A DNA stretch of 64,000 nucleotides from Nonomuraea coxensis DSM 45129. GTDB lineage: Bacteria > Actinomycetota > Actinomycetes > Streptosporangiales > Streptosporangiaceae. Position 1 is the first letter of the stretch. Each line of letters opens with the position of its first letter. Location: the NCBI RefSeq assembly GCF_019397265.1, contig NZ_CP068985.1, forward strand, positions 4,568,501 to 4,632,500. Direction: 5' to 3'. Made by a program: the position numbers and the translations under genes. This document shows, piece by piece, positions 31,942 to 40,559 of the stretch. The notes below the pieces were generated by a model. That model saw only the letters and a list, made by a program, of their open reading frames with translations. It did no database searches and was not told the origin of the DNA.

Positions 31942-32262
31942 GAGGGCACTCCGGGATGCGGGCGCGAGGAGGAAAGCGCCCAACCTTACTGATCTTCGAC
32001 TAAGTGGATCAAGCGCCGAAAGTCAGCCCTCTCGGCATCAATCATCTAAGTCATCGAGATGGGGGAGTGGCGGCTTGGTGAGGGTTCTCGGCGGCTGTCG
32101 AGCCCGCGGAGAACCTGAACCTGCTCTGCACCCTGCTGACCAGGCCGGAGGAGGCGGGCATGACGGCGCACCTGAGGCTCGCGTCCGCTCCTCTCGGGAA
32201 GGTCTGTTCGAAGCTCCTTGAAGGTGAACGCGCCGGTGACGGTGTCTCCGCTCCGTATTGTG
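31942..32262. other. Intergenic stretch without a supported gene
   Basis: Upstream of the large membrane-protein gene. The first 60 bases are A/T-rich (for example ATCAATCATCTAAGTCATC) and probably carry its promoter. No convincing coding sequence was found in the remainder. Confidence 0.4.
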
Positions 32263-32277
32263 ATCTACAACGTAAAG
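32263..32277. promoter_or_regulatory. Variant 15-base element ATCTACAACGTAAAG, copy 3
   Basis: Matches the 15-mer at 12673 and 19974 at 13 of 15 positions, with the central TT changed to AC. It lies about 60 bases beyond the stop of the small secreted peptide gene at 32336, in a region of transposon debris, so a functional role at this site is doubtful. Confidence 0.35.
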
Positions 32278-32335
32278 CTCCCGGGTTTTGCCACAACCAT
32301 TCGTCTCTAGCAGATGTCCGAACGACTTACCAACG

Positions 32336-32569
32336 TCACGTACACCCTGTTCGCCGACAGAGCGACACATCTGCCATCGGGGTAGGGGGCTGCGGAGCTG
32401 CCGACCCCCGCACCACCGCCCTGGCGCCCTTCGGCGGTTTCGGCGTGGCCGTCGCAGCGGTGGCCTCGCGCGCGGTGCCGGCTTGGGCGCCAGTCGGCGC
32501 GGCGGCCAATCCCAGTGAACCGGCCGTCAGGCTCAGCCCGGCGATCGCAGTCATCACTTTTTTGCTCAT
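32336..32569 (-). CDS. Small secreted protein
   Basis: A 77-residue protein that starts Met-Ser-Lys-Lys and has a clear Sec signal peptide (residues 1-30, AGLSLTAGSLGLAAAPTGAQA). The ribosome binding site AGGA lies seven bases before the ATG at 32569. The mature part is only about 47 residues, Ala/Pro-rich, with two cysteines near the C-terminus. Most exported actinomycete proteins with this leader are longer, so it may be the 5' end of a truncated gene. Confidence 0.6.
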   Translation of the reverse strand: MSKKVMTAIAGLSLTAGSLGLAAAPTGAQAGTAREATAATATPKPPKGARAVVRGSAAPQPPTPMADVSLCRRTGCT

Positions 32570-32849
32570 CGCGATTCCTCTAGTTCTCGTCCGGCTATCT
32601 CGCCGAGAAACGCTAGGCCGGGCTGCAGCGGGGGCGCGTCGTCCGTTGATCGTCACTGGACTTTGCACCGTTCGCTGTACGCCTTACACCGATGGGGGTA
32701 GGTATCTGGCCTCGACAGACCGCATGGGCCGAGACTGTCAGGGCTTGAGGATGGGTACGTCCAGGCAGTCGCGCCGGGCATGACGTGGGAGGCCGGGGCT
32801 TCTTCGCCTTCGTTACTGGTGACTGGAGGCTGAGTGCAGAAGCTGGCGC

Positions 32850-33240
32850 CACGCCGGCGGCCGGAAGATCAGCCTGTCGGTGGAGACCCGCCGTGACATT
32901 CTCGCGGTGCTCGTCGCGGGGCCACCGACCTCGGGCTGACCCGCATGTCGGAGGCGTGTGGTGTCTCCTGCGACACCCTGGCCTGGACCCAGGAGTGGTA
33001 CGCGGGGGACGAGACGCTCCGCGAGGCCAACACGGTTCTGGTCGACCACCACTACCAGCTGGAGTTGGCCAAGGAGTTCGGCGGCGCCACCAGGTCCTCC
33101 TCCGACGGGCAGCGGTTCCCCCTCCGCGGCAAGCCCCTCACCGGCCGGGACATGAATATCCGGTGAACTTCGGGCTGTTCGACCTCGTCGGCAAAGCCCT
33201 GACGCCGCGCTGTCGGCCCCTCTGCCCGACCCCGGTGAAC
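32850..33240 (+). pseudogene. Central (DDE-region) remnant of a Tn3-family transposase
   Basis: The plus strand encodes KISLSVETRRDILAVLVAG (to about 32917), a one-base deletion, then TRMSEACGVSCDTLAWTQEW and RSSSDGQRFPLRGKPLTGRD (32940-33165), then in another frame NFGLFDLVGKALTPR (33170-33215). These are consecutive blocks of a Tn3 transposase catalytic domain. Both ends and several phases are lost, so it is inactive. Confidence 0.8.
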
Positions 33241-33423
33241 GAGGCCGGCATCACCTTCCTTCTCAACCTCTCAGGTCGTCGCGTTGTGAACGGTCGGGCA
33301 ACGGATGGACGCCTTGCCGCGCGGCACCGCGTGATGGTTGGGTGGCGCTTCGTAGGTCCACTGTCCGTCGAGGATGATCAGTAAGGTGCGCCCGGGCGAT
33401 GATGCTCGGCGAGCATTTGCCGC

Positions 33424-33795
33424 TCACGGTGATTCGAGAAGCCGTCTGGTCTCCGGGCCCGCGAAGGCGTACCCAGGAGACTGTGCGTCCAGATACTTGA
33501 GGACTCGGATGATCACACATTCTCGGATCATGTTCGACGGATCGTCACACGTGAGGAGCGCTTCCGTCACTGCGTAGCAGCGTTCGAGCACTGGGACGTC
33601 CGCCTTGGAGACGGCAGGCTCGAACACCTCCCACCAGAAAACCTCGGACATCAACCCGTACACGTTGTCGAGGAACGGCTCATGGTCGTTGTCGGCGGCG
33701 TCCGCGATCTCCTTCGCTTCCCACGCGGCTAGGATCGGCCGAGCCTCGGGCAGCTCCGTCCGGAGGAACTCGCGCAGCGTCGCACCATCAACCAT
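33424..33795 (-). CDS. Acidic 123-residue protein of unknown function
   Basis: A compact, acidic, mostly helical protein with several Trp/Tyr residues (LMSEVFWWEVFEP) and cysteines at LERCYAV, LLTCDD and IRECVII. It has a valine/leucine-rich core and a good ATG at 33795. It has no signal peptide or membrane helix. The size, acidity and isolation among transposon debris resemble orphan immunity proteins of polymorphic toxins (DUF7674-like). This is only a resemblance, and no toxin gene is adjacent. Confidence 0.6.
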   Translation of the reverse strand: MVDGATLREFLRTELPEARPILAAWEAKEIADAADNDHEPFLDNVYGLMSEVFWWEVFEPAVSKADVPVLERCYAVTEALLTCDDPSNMIRECVIIRVLKYLDAQSPGYAFAGPETRRLLESP

Positions 33796-34211
33796 GGCGT
33801 GAAGCTACCTGATCAGAACCGGCCCCGCCTGGCCGGCCGAATCGCCCTGCGGCACTCCGCCGACAAGCAGGCCGACGCCCGGCAGCGGCATGCCCTGGCC
33901 GCCCTGCTCGCAGCCGGTGCCCCTGTCTGCGAGGGCCTCGCCACCTCCAGCCGTCAGCGGTCCCTGGACCGTGCAGGGTTCACGATGCTCCTGCCCGAGG
34001 CCGCCCGCCTGTTTTGCTCGGTCGCCGACATTCTCGCCCTGCGGCCGGTCCTCATCCGACGTGCCTGCGCCTGCGCGTCGCCTCGCTCTGACCTGCAAGA
34101 GAGATGGCTGGTGGGGCGTGGGTATCTTCTTCGATCACGCGGTGCTCATCGGGCAGGGCGTGCCCGAGATCGCGTCATTCTGATCTCCGGGGGCGCCTGC
34201 TGCGAGGGTGG
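33796..34211. other. Stretch without a recognisable gene
   Basis: Open frames exist on the plus strand but none resembles a known protein, and ribosome binding sites are lacking. It is probably further degenerate mobile-element DNA. Nothing specific could be assigned. Confidence 0.35.
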
Positions 34212-34469
34212 TCAGTCGGTTGGTTCGGCTCCTGGGCGTCCTTGTTCGGTGCTGGTGTCGGTGTTCTTGGCCGCTTCGTGGCGTTCCTGTTCGGCCTTGC
34301 GTTCGGGGTTGGGCGGGGGCTCGATGGGTTCGGCGGGTACGGGGCGGGGGGAGGAGGTGTGGACGTCGCCTCCGGAGCGTTCGGCGACGATGTCGCTTTC
34401 TCCGTTGACTCGGCCTACTGCCGCGGGGAGGTCGGTATTTGTCCCGTCTTGTGCGTTCATGACCGGCAT
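34212..34469 (-). CDS. Small hydrophilic hypothetical protein
   Basis: An 85-residue protein rich in Glu, Pro, Asp, Asn and Arg, predicted to be disordered, with no cysteine. An alternative start is the second Met, at codon 4. No strong ribosome binding site is visible. The amino-acid composition (few of the Ala/Arg/Gly runs typical of shadow frames) supports coding, but weakly. Function unknown. Confidence 0.4.
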   Translation of the reverse strand: MPVMNAQDGTNTDLPAAVGRVNGESDIVAERSGGDVHTSSPRPVPAEPIEPPPNPERKAEQERHEAAKNTDTSTEQGRPGAEPTD

Positions 34470-34666
34470 CTGCCCTATGTGTGGCAGGTGAAGCGTGCGG
34501 CGGGACGAGGGGGTGTACTTCCGGTGTCGTACGCGGGCCGGTCGTTGGTTCCGGCGGGGTAGGGGAAGTTCGCTTCACTCGCGGGATGTCCCCGGGGCGT
34601 GGCCGGCGAAGAATTCCCGGTCATGGGGGCCAAGGCCCGAGTGATTCCGAGGGAGGGCGCTTCGGT

Positions 34667-35080
34667 ATGCGTGTGACCCCGATCGATCTCTTCGCCTCGT
34701 CCATCCACCTCGATCAGGAGGGCCGGATCCGCGCGGGGAGAAGGACGGCCGACCCCGACCAGGACGGCTGGCGGCTGACGGCGTTCCATGCCAAGACGGG
34801 TGCGGACGTGCATGTCGGTCATTGGGAGGTTCATCCGGAGGCCGAGGAGATCGTCTCCTGTCTGGTGGGGAAGATTCGCCTGTTCCTGCGTCCGGAGCGG
34901 CCGGGGGAGCAGGAGGAGGAGGTGAGGCTGCCGGCGGGTACGGCCGCGATCGTGCCTCGTGGGCGGTGGCACCGCATCGAGCTGGACATTCCCAGCAACA
35001 TCATGGCGGTGACGTTGCCGCGGGGCAGTCGCCTGGAGCGGCGGGCCGAGGTTCAGGCGCCGGCCCGGCCGCGCGCCTGA
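34667..35080 (+). CDS. Cupin-domain protein
   Basis: A 137-residue single-domain cupin. The first motif is GHWEVHPEAEEIVSCLVGKI (about residues 50-69), with His and Glu metal-ligand positions. The second is LPAGTAAIVPRGRWHRIEL (about 88-106), with the second His. The ATG at 34667 was chosen for the upstream GGGAGG (34651-34656). It is followed after 95 bases by the ferredoxin gene of the P450 unit and may belong to the same pathway, for example as an isomerase or dioxygenase-like step. Substrate unknown. Confidence 0.8.
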   Translation: MRVTPIDLFASSIHLDQEGRIRAGRRTADPDQDGWRLTAFHAKTGADVHVGHWEVHPEAEEIVSCLVGKIRLFLRPERPGEQEEEVRLPAGTAAIVPRGRWHRIELDIPSNIMAVTLPRGSRLERRAEVQAPARPRA

Positions 35081-35175
35081 ACTGCCGGGATTGCCGATTC
35101 CTCGCCGCGTCGCCGATTTCTCTTTGCCGTCGCTCCGGGCAGGAACGAAGGGGAGGCGACGGAGGGAGCGGTGGG

Positions 35176-35385
35176 ATGCAGATCGTCGTGGACCTCACCC
35201 GCTGCCAGGGCTACGCGCAGTGTGTGTTCCTCGCACCAGAGGTGTTCCAGTTGCATGGGGAAGAGGCGCTGCTGTACGACCCGGCCGTCCCTGACGACCA
35301 GGTGGAGCGGGTGCGTGAGGCCGCGGTGGCGTGCCCGGTCCAGGCCATTCTCCTCGGTGAGGAGGTGGGGTCGGGTGGATGGTGA
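35176..35385 (+). CDS. 3Fe-4S ferredoxin for a P450
   Basis: A 69-residue ferredoxin with Cys10-x5-Cys16 (CQGYAQC) and Cys53-Pro. The fourth Cys of a 4Fe-4S site is absent, which predicts a 3Fe-4S cluster, the type that feeds actinomycete CYP enzymes. The ATG at 35176 has a GGAGGGAG ribosome binding site. The reductase gene overlaps its end by 11 bases, and the P450 follows, so all three form one electron-transfer operon. Confidence 0.93.
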   Translation: MQIVVDLTRCQGYAQCVFLAPEVFQLHGEEALLYDPAVPDDQVERVREAAVACPVQAILLGEEVGSGGW

Positions 35386-36745
35386 TCCGCGTGAGGGCCG
35401 TGTCGTGGTGGTCGGCGCGTCGCTGGCGGGGCTGCGGGCCGCCGAGTCGTTGCGTGAGCAGGGTTTCACCGGTTCGCTGACCGTGGTGGGCGATGAGCCT
35501 CATCCGCCGTATGACCGGCCGCCGCTGTCGAAGCAGGTGCTGCTCGGTCAGGCGGCGGCGGACTCGACGGGGCTGCCGATGCGGCGGAACCCGGATGCCG
35601 AGTGGCGGCTCGGGGTGCCGGCCACCGGTCTGGATCCGCTCCGTAAGCGGGTGCTGCTGGCGGACGGTGAGTGGCTCGCCTATGACCGGTTGCTGATCGC
35701 GACCGGGACGCGGGCGCGGCCCTGGCCCGACCGGGAGGAGGCGGCTCTGGACGGGGTGTTCACCTTGCGGACCTGTGGCGACGCCGGGCGGCTGGCGGAG
35801 CGGCTGGCGGCGGGGCCGCGGCGGGTGCTGGTGATCGGTGGTGGTTTCACGGGTTCGGAGATCGCCTCGGCGTGCCGGGAGCGGGGGCTGGAGGTGACGG
35901 TCACCGAACGCGGTCCGGCGCCTTTGGTGGGGGCGCTCGGCGGCACGTTGTCGAAGCTGGCCGCCGGGGTGCAGCGTGCGCACGGGGTGGACCTGCGTTG
36001 CGGGGTGACGGTGACGGCGCTGCGCGGGGACGGGAGGGGCCGGTTCGTGGGGGCGGATCTGTCGGACGGTGGCCGGGTCGACGCGGAGGTGTGCGTCGTG
36101 GCGCTGGGGGCGGTCCGCAATGTCGAGTGGTTGGCGGATGCCGGGTTGGCGGCGGGTCCGCGCGGGGTGGCGTGCGACGCGGGGTGCCGGGCTTTCGACA
36201 TGTACGGGATCGTCACCGATGACGTTTTCGTCGCCGGTGACGTGTCCCGTTTTCCGCATCCGCTGTTCGAGTACCAGCTGCTGTCGCTGGAGCACTGGGG
36301 CAACGCGGTGGCGCAGGCGGAGGTGGCGGCCCACAACATGATCAGTCCGGGGCCGTTGCGGCGTCCTCATCTGTCGCTGCCGGCGTTCTGGTCGAGCCAG
36401 TTCGGGCTGAACATCAAGTCGGTGGGCGTCCCCACCTTCTCCGACCAGATCGTGCTCGCGCAGGGGTCTTTGGAGGAGCGCCGGCTGGCCGTGGTGTACG
36501 GCTACCGGGGGCGGGTGACCGCCGCGGTCACGGTCAACATGGCCAAGTCGCTGGAGTACTACCAGCAGCTGATCGAGACGGCCGCGCCGTTCCCGCCGGG
36601 GCCTGGTGCGGCGGACCGGCCGCTCGCCGCGGAGCTGACGCTTCCCTCCGACGTGCCGGACCCGAAGAGGTTGTCGCACGGCCCGACGGTCGCGCTCACC
36701 GGTCATCTGCCGGATCGCCGGCTGACCTTGGTGCGGCATGCCTGA
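35375..36745 (+). CDS. FAD-dependent ferredoxin reductase
   Basis: A 456-residue reductase. The FAD motif is VVVGASLAGLRAAESLREQG (near residue 10), followed by PPYDRPPLSKQVL, then the NAD motif VIGGGFTGSEIASACRERG near residue 155 and DVFVAGDVSRF near residue 285. The GTG at 35375 is used because GGAGG lies 10 bases upstream and it overlaps the ferredoxin stop. It transfers electrons from NAD(P)H to the ferredoxin at 35176 for the P450 at 36779. The C-terminal 60 residues extend beyond most family members. Confidence 0.92.
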   Translation: MDGDPREGRVVVVGASLAGLRAAESLREQGFTGSLTVVGDEPHPPYDRPPLSKQVLLGQAAADSTGLPMRRNPDAEWRLGVPATGLDPLRKRVLLADGEWLAYDRLLIATGTRARPWPDREEAALDGVFTLRTCGDAGRLAERLAAGPRRVLVIGGGFTGSEIASACRERGLEVTVTERGPAPLVGALGGTLSKLAAGVQRAHGVDLRCGVTVTALRGDGRGRFVGADLSDGGRVDAEVCVVALGAVRNVEWLADAGLAAGPRGVACDAGCRAFDMYGIVTDDVFVAGDVSRFPHPLFEYQLLSLEHWGNAVAQAEVAAHNMISPGPLRRPHLSLPAFWSSQFGLNIKSVGVPTFSDQIVLAQGSLEERRLAVVYGYRGRVTAAVTVNMAKSLEYYQQLIETAAPFPPGPGAADRPLAAELTLPSDVPDPKRLSHGPTVALTGHLPDRRLTLVRHA

Positions 36746-36778
36746 TTGTTCCGCCCGTCCACGAGGAGCCGAGACGCC

Positions 36779-37993
36779 ATGACCGCCGATACCCTGCTGG
36801 AACGGATCACGGACCACGCCTGCCGCGCCGACCCCTACCCTTTGTACGCGGAGCTGCGTGAGGCCGGTCCTGTGGTGCGGCAGGCGGACGGCAGTCATCT
36901 GGTCGGCACCTATCACGAGATCAACGCCCTGCTCCACGATCCGCGGGTCAGTGCCGATCCTCGTTACGGCCTGGCGGGTGACCCGGAGCTGGTGGAGGGG
37001 GAGCGGCTTCCGTTTCTCGTTCTCGACGATCCCGCGCATCACCGGTTGCGGACGTTGGCGATGCGGCCGTTCGGGCCGCCGCACACTCCGGGCCGGGTCG
37101 ACGCCATGCGGGGTCGGATCGCCGAGCTCACCGGGGAGCTGGCCGGCGGGCTCGGTGATCGGGCGGAGTTCGATCTGGTCGACGACTTCGCCTATCCGCT
37201 GCCGGTCACGGTCATCTGCCGGTTGCTCGGCGTTCCGCGGGAGGACGAGCCGCTGTTCCGGCGGTGGTCGGACGTGATCGTCGCCTCGGCCGACGTGCAG
37301 CCGGGTGAGGAGGCCGCGGAGCGGGCGCGTACGGGGCGGCGGGCGCGGATGGAGATGGGCCGGTACCTGGTGGATCTGGCCGAGCAGCGTCGCGGCCGCC
37401 CGGGTGACGACCTGCTGTCGGCGTTCGTCAACGAGCCGGATCCGGCGCTGCGGCTGACGCGGGAGGAGCTGGCGGAGACCGCCGTCCTGCTGCTCATCGC
37501 CGGTCACGAGACCACGGTGAACCTGATCACCAACGGGGTCCTGACGTTGCTGCGCCATCCTGACCAGCTCGACCGGCTGCGCGAGGACCCGGGTCTGCTG
37601 CCGGGCGCGGTGGAGGAGCTGTTGCGCTTCGAGCCGCCGGTCCAGCTGCGCAGGCGTGTCCCCCTCGCCGACGTCGAGGTCGCCGGCTCGGTGGTGCCCA
37701 AGGGCGAGCCTTTGGTCCTCGTGATCGCCTCGGGCAACCGCGACCCCAGGCGGTTCCGTGACCCGGACCGGTTCGACCCGGCACGGGCGGACAACCAGCA
37801 TCTGGGTTTCGGCGGCGGCGTCCATCTCTGTTACGGCGCGCCGCTCGCCCGGATCGAGGCCCTGGCGGCGCTGGGGGCGCTGATCCCGCGTCTCGGCGAG
37901 GTGACTCTGGTGGAGGATCCGCCGCCCTACCGGCGCAATGCGATGCTGCGCGGTCCGCGCCACCTGCCCCTGCGGGCGCGGCAGCCGGCCTGA
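36779..37993 (+). CDS. Cytochrome P450 monooxygenase
   Basis: A 404-residue intact P450. The I-helix has AGHETT (241-246), the K-helix has ELLR (280-283), and the heme loop GFGGGVHLCYGAPLARIE has Cys351 as the axial thiolate. The ATG at 36779 has AGGAG upstream. It follows its ferredoxin and reductase, so the set can work on its own in the cytoplasm. The substrate is unknown. The neighbouring SDR and LacI regulator suggest an inducible catabolic or tailoring step rather than a large biosynthetic cluster, as no polyketide or peptide synthetase genes are nearby. Confidence 0.94.
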   Translation: MTADTLLERITDHACRADPYPLYAELREAGPVVRQADGSHLVGTYHEINALLHDPRVSADPRYGLAGDPELVEGERLPFLVLDDPAHHRLRTLAMRPFGPPHTPGRVDAMRGRIAELTGELAGGLGDRAEFDLVDDFAYPLPVTVICRLLGVPREDEPLFRRWSDVIVASADVQPGEEAAERARTGRRARMEMGRYLVDLAEQRRGRPGDDLLSAFVNEPDPALRLTREELAETAVLLLIAGHETTVNLITNGVLTLLRHPDQLDRLREDPGLLPGAVEELLRFEPPVQLRRRVPLADVEVAGSVVPKGEPLVLVIASGNRDPRRFRDPDRFDPARADNQHLGFGGGVHLCYGAPLARIEALAALGALIPRLGEVTLVEDPPPYRRNAMLRGPRHLPLRARQPA

Positions 37994-38014
37994 TCACCGT
38001 GGGGCCGCGGGGCG

Positions 38015-38776
38015 CTAGTGGACGAAGAAGCCGCCGTCGACGAACAGCATCTGGCCGGTGACGAACGCCGAGGCGTCGCCGGCGAGGAACACCGCGGCGC
38101 CGGCGAAGTCGGCGGGGACGCCGTTGCGGCCGAGCATGTGGCGGGCGGCGAGGGCCTCGATCCGGCCGGGGACGGCCTGGGCGGGGGCGGTCAGGGGGGT
38201 GAGGACGAACCCGGGGATGATCGTGTTGACGCACACGCCGCTGGGTGACCAGGCCTCGGCCTGGGAGCGGGTGAGGCCGGCGAGTCCGGCTTTGGCGGCT
38301 CCGTAGGCGCCGCTGTCGCCGAAGGCGCTGACGGACTGCTGGGAGCCGATGTTGATGATGCGGCCCCAGCCGCGGGCGGCCATGCGGGGGCCGTAATGCT
38401 GGCCGAGCAGGTAGGGGGCGGTGAGGTTGACGGCGAGGGTGAGCTCGTAGTCGTCGGTGGTCAGCTCGGCCATGGGTTTGCGGATGTTGTTGCCGGCGTT
38501 GTTGACGAGGATGTCGATGTCGCCGGCGGTGTCGCAGACGCGCTGGACGTCGTCGCGGTCGGCGAGGTCGGCGCTGATGCAGGTGGTGGTGACGCCGTGG
38601 CTGCGCAGGTGGCCGGCGGCCTGGTCGAGTTCGGCGGGGCGGCGGGCGACGAGGACGACGTCGGCGCCGGCGCGGCCGAGGGCTTCGGCGATGGCGTGGC
38701 CGATTCCGGAGCTGCCGCCGGTGACGAGGGCGCGGCGGCCGTGGAGGGAGAACAGTTCCTGCAGATAGTGCGGCAC
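38015..38776 (-). CDS. Short-chain dehydrogenase (gluconate 5-dehydrogenase-like)
   Basis: A 253-residue SDR with TGGSSGIG (residues 19-26), NNAGNN, a Ser-containing IGSQQS loop and YGAAK as catalytic Tyr/Lys, ending in FVDGGFF. The GTG at 38776 leaves an 82-base control region to the divergent LacI gene. No ribosome binding site is visible and a TACCTT-like -10 lies just upstream, so the mRNA may be leaderless. The sequence resembles gluconate 5-dehydrogenases and related keto-sugar reductases. Control by the LacI protein at 38859 is likely. Confidence 0.88.
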   Translation of the reverse strand: MPHYLQELFSLHGRRALVTGGSSGIGHAIAEALGRAGADVVLVARRPAELDQAAGHLRSHGVTTTCISADLADRDDVQRVCDTAGDIDILVNNAGNNIRKPMAELTTDDYELTLAVNLTAPYLLGQHYGPRMAARGWGRIINIGSQQSVSAFGDSGAYGAAKAGLAGLTRSQAEAWSPSGVCVNTIIPGFVLTPLTAPAQAVPGRIEALAARHMLGRNGVPADFAGAAVFLAGDASAFVTGQMLFVDGGFFVH

Positions 38777-38858
38777 GGTCGGACAAGGTAGCACCTGGGT
38801 GGGGGCGGGTGGTGCGGGGCGCTCGTAGAATCGGTGGGTCCGGAAGGGGAGGCGGGGG

Positions 38859-39911
38859 ATGGCCACGCGGGAGCGGCCGCGTCGGGTGACGATCGCCGAT
38901 GTGGCGCGGCATGCCGGGGTGTCGACGACGGCGGTGTCGAAGGTGCTGCGCAGTGCTTACGGGGTCAGTCCGGCGATGCGTGACCGGGTGAAGGCGGCGA
39001 TCGAGGAGCTGGGTTATCGGCCGCATGCGGCGGCGCGGGCGATGCGGGGGCGTACGTTCACGATCGGGGTGTTGCTCCCCGACCTCCGGAATCCGTTTTT
39101 TCCCGACATTCTGGACGGGTTGAACGAGCGGCTGGCTGGCACCGACTACCAGGCGATCATGGTGCAGGGCGGGCCTGGCACCGAGGCCGAGGCGCGGGCG
39201 ATCGAGGCGCTGGTCGACCGTCAGGTGGACGGCATCCTCATGATCGCCCCGGAGCTGGGGCGGGCGCGGCTGGAGGAGGTCGCGGCGCAGGTCCCGACGG
39301 TGGTGCTGGGGCTGCACGAGCGGTCGGCGGTGTACGACGCGGTGCACGACGACGACGAGCTGGGCGCGGAGCTGGTCGTGCGGCACCTGATCGGGCTGGG
39401 GCACCGGCGGATCGCGCACATCGGGCACCTGCCGGGCGGGCGGGTGCGGGCGTCGGCGGCGCTGCACGCGATCAGGGCGGCGACGTACGAGCGGGTGATG
39501 CGCGAGCACGGGCTGGAGGGCGAGATCCCGGTGGCGCTGACCTCCTACAGCGAGGAGGGCGGCTACGAGGGGGCGCGGCGGCTGCTGGCGCGTTCGCCGC
39601 GGCCGACGGCGATCTTCGCGGGGGCGGACTCGGCGGCGCTGGGCGCGTTACGGGCGCTGCACGAGGCGGGGCTGTCGGTGCCGGCGGACGTCTCGCTGGC
39701 CGGCTACGACAACACGCGGCTGGCGGCGCTGTCGAGCATCTCGCTGACGAGCGTCGACCAGGACGGCGAGGAGATGGGGCGGACGGCGGGGCGGCTGCTG
39801 CTGGAGCGGATCGAGGGGCGTGGCTCGTCGGTGCGGTTCTCGGTGACGCCGACGCTGGTGCCGCGCCGCTCGACGGCCCCTCCCGGATCCTCGGGGGAGC
39901 GGGCGCGCTGA
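38859..39911 (+). CDS. LacI-family transcriptional regulator
   Basis: A 350-residue regulator. The N-terminal LacI HTH and hinge (residues 10-62, VTIADVARHAGVSTTAVSKV and PHAAARAMRGR) is followed by a periplasmic-binding-protein-like sensor domain (VLLPDLRNPFFPDILDG, AIFAGADSAALGALRAL). It is divergent from the SDR gene at 38015, which it probably represses together with the P450 unit. A sugar or related small molecule is the expected inducer by family. Confidence 0.93.
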   Translation: MATRERPRRVTIADVARHAGVSTTAVSKVLRSAYGVSPAMRDRVKAAIEELGYRPHAAARAMRGRTFTIGVLLPDLRNPFFPDILDGLNERLAGTDYQAIMVQGGPGTEAEARAIEALVDRQVDGILMIAPELGRARLEEVAAQVPTVVLGLHERSAVYDAVHDDDELGAELVVRHLIGLGHRRIAHIGHLPGGRVRASAALHAIRAATYERVMREHGLEGEIPVALTSYSEEGGYEGARRLLARSPRPTAIFAGADSAALGALRALHEAGLSVPADVSLAGYDNTRLAALSSISLTSVDQDGEEMGRTAGRLLLERIEGRGSSVRFSVTPTLVPRRSTAPPGSSGERAR

Positions 39912-39996
39912 CGCGACACCGGCCGAGGACAAGATCGTCCTGGACGGCATCGACTTGCGCCACACGCTGGGGGCCTGCCGGCCCGCTACGACGTCA

Positions 39997-40128
39997 TGTT
40001 CGGGAGCCTCGTGGCCCTCCGGGCTCGGCCTGGCGCTGGCCGAGGCGGTGCTGGCCGCAGGCGAGCAGGTGCTCGGCACGGCGCGGCGAGCCGGTCGGCT
40101 GACACCTCATGCGCTCACGGCCGCCTGA
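39997..40128 (+). pseudogene. N-terminal fragment of a short-chain dehydrogenase
   Basis: In frame to the TGA at 40126-40128 the plus strand reads SGASWPSGLGLALAEAVLAA and GEQVLGTARRAGRL, the glycine-rich first strand and helix of an SDR. There is no start codon or downstream domain. The fragment overlaps the 3' end of the convergent winged-helix gene. It is a relic, about 43 codons long. Confidence 0.65.
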
Positions 40129-40430
40129 TCGCTCGTGCCGGCCGGGGCCGGTGGTTGGGCGGGGTGGAAGACCGCGAGGATCTCGCCGATCTGGTGGTCG
40201 CGTTCGAGGGGGTGACGCAGAGGCAGAGCGGGGTTGATGCGGTAGTGGTTGCGCCGTCCTTCCCGGGTGGCGGTGAGGTAGCCGGCGGCGGTCAGGTCGG
40301 CCAGGATGCGCTGCGCGGCACGCTCGGTGATCTCGACGCGGGCGGCCACGTCGCGGATCCGGATGCCGGGGTCACGGGCGATGCACAGCAGCACGTGGGC
40401 GTGGTTGGTCAGGAAGGTCCAGTCGGGCAT
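40107..40430 (-). CDS. Winged-helix (MarR/GntR-like) DNA-binding protein
   Basis: A 107-residue protein with a winged helix in residues 10-75 (IRDVAARVEITERAAQRILA, GYLTATREGRRNHYRI). No ligand-binding domain follows, only a 30-residue tail. The ATG at 40430 was preferred. An upstream in-frame extension to 40529 is possible but lacks a ribosome binding site. It is encoded upstream of, and in the same direction as, no obvious target, with terC-like DNA on the other side. Its role is unknown. Confidence 0.8.
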   Translation of the reverse strand: MPDWTFLTNHAHVLLCIARDPGIRIRDVAARVEITERAAQRILADLTAAGYLTATREGRRNHYRINPALPLRHPLERDHQIGEILAVFHPAQPPAPAGTSDQAAVSA

Positions 40431-40559
40431 GCCCACCAGCCTACAAAGCACGCTATCGATGTCACGAACAGCAGGTGGTGAGTTGGAAAGCGTGAAGCGG
40501 CGGGCCCCCTGGCGTTTGCTGCGTGGCATGGACGGGTCGGGACGGCTCAGCAGGGACGG

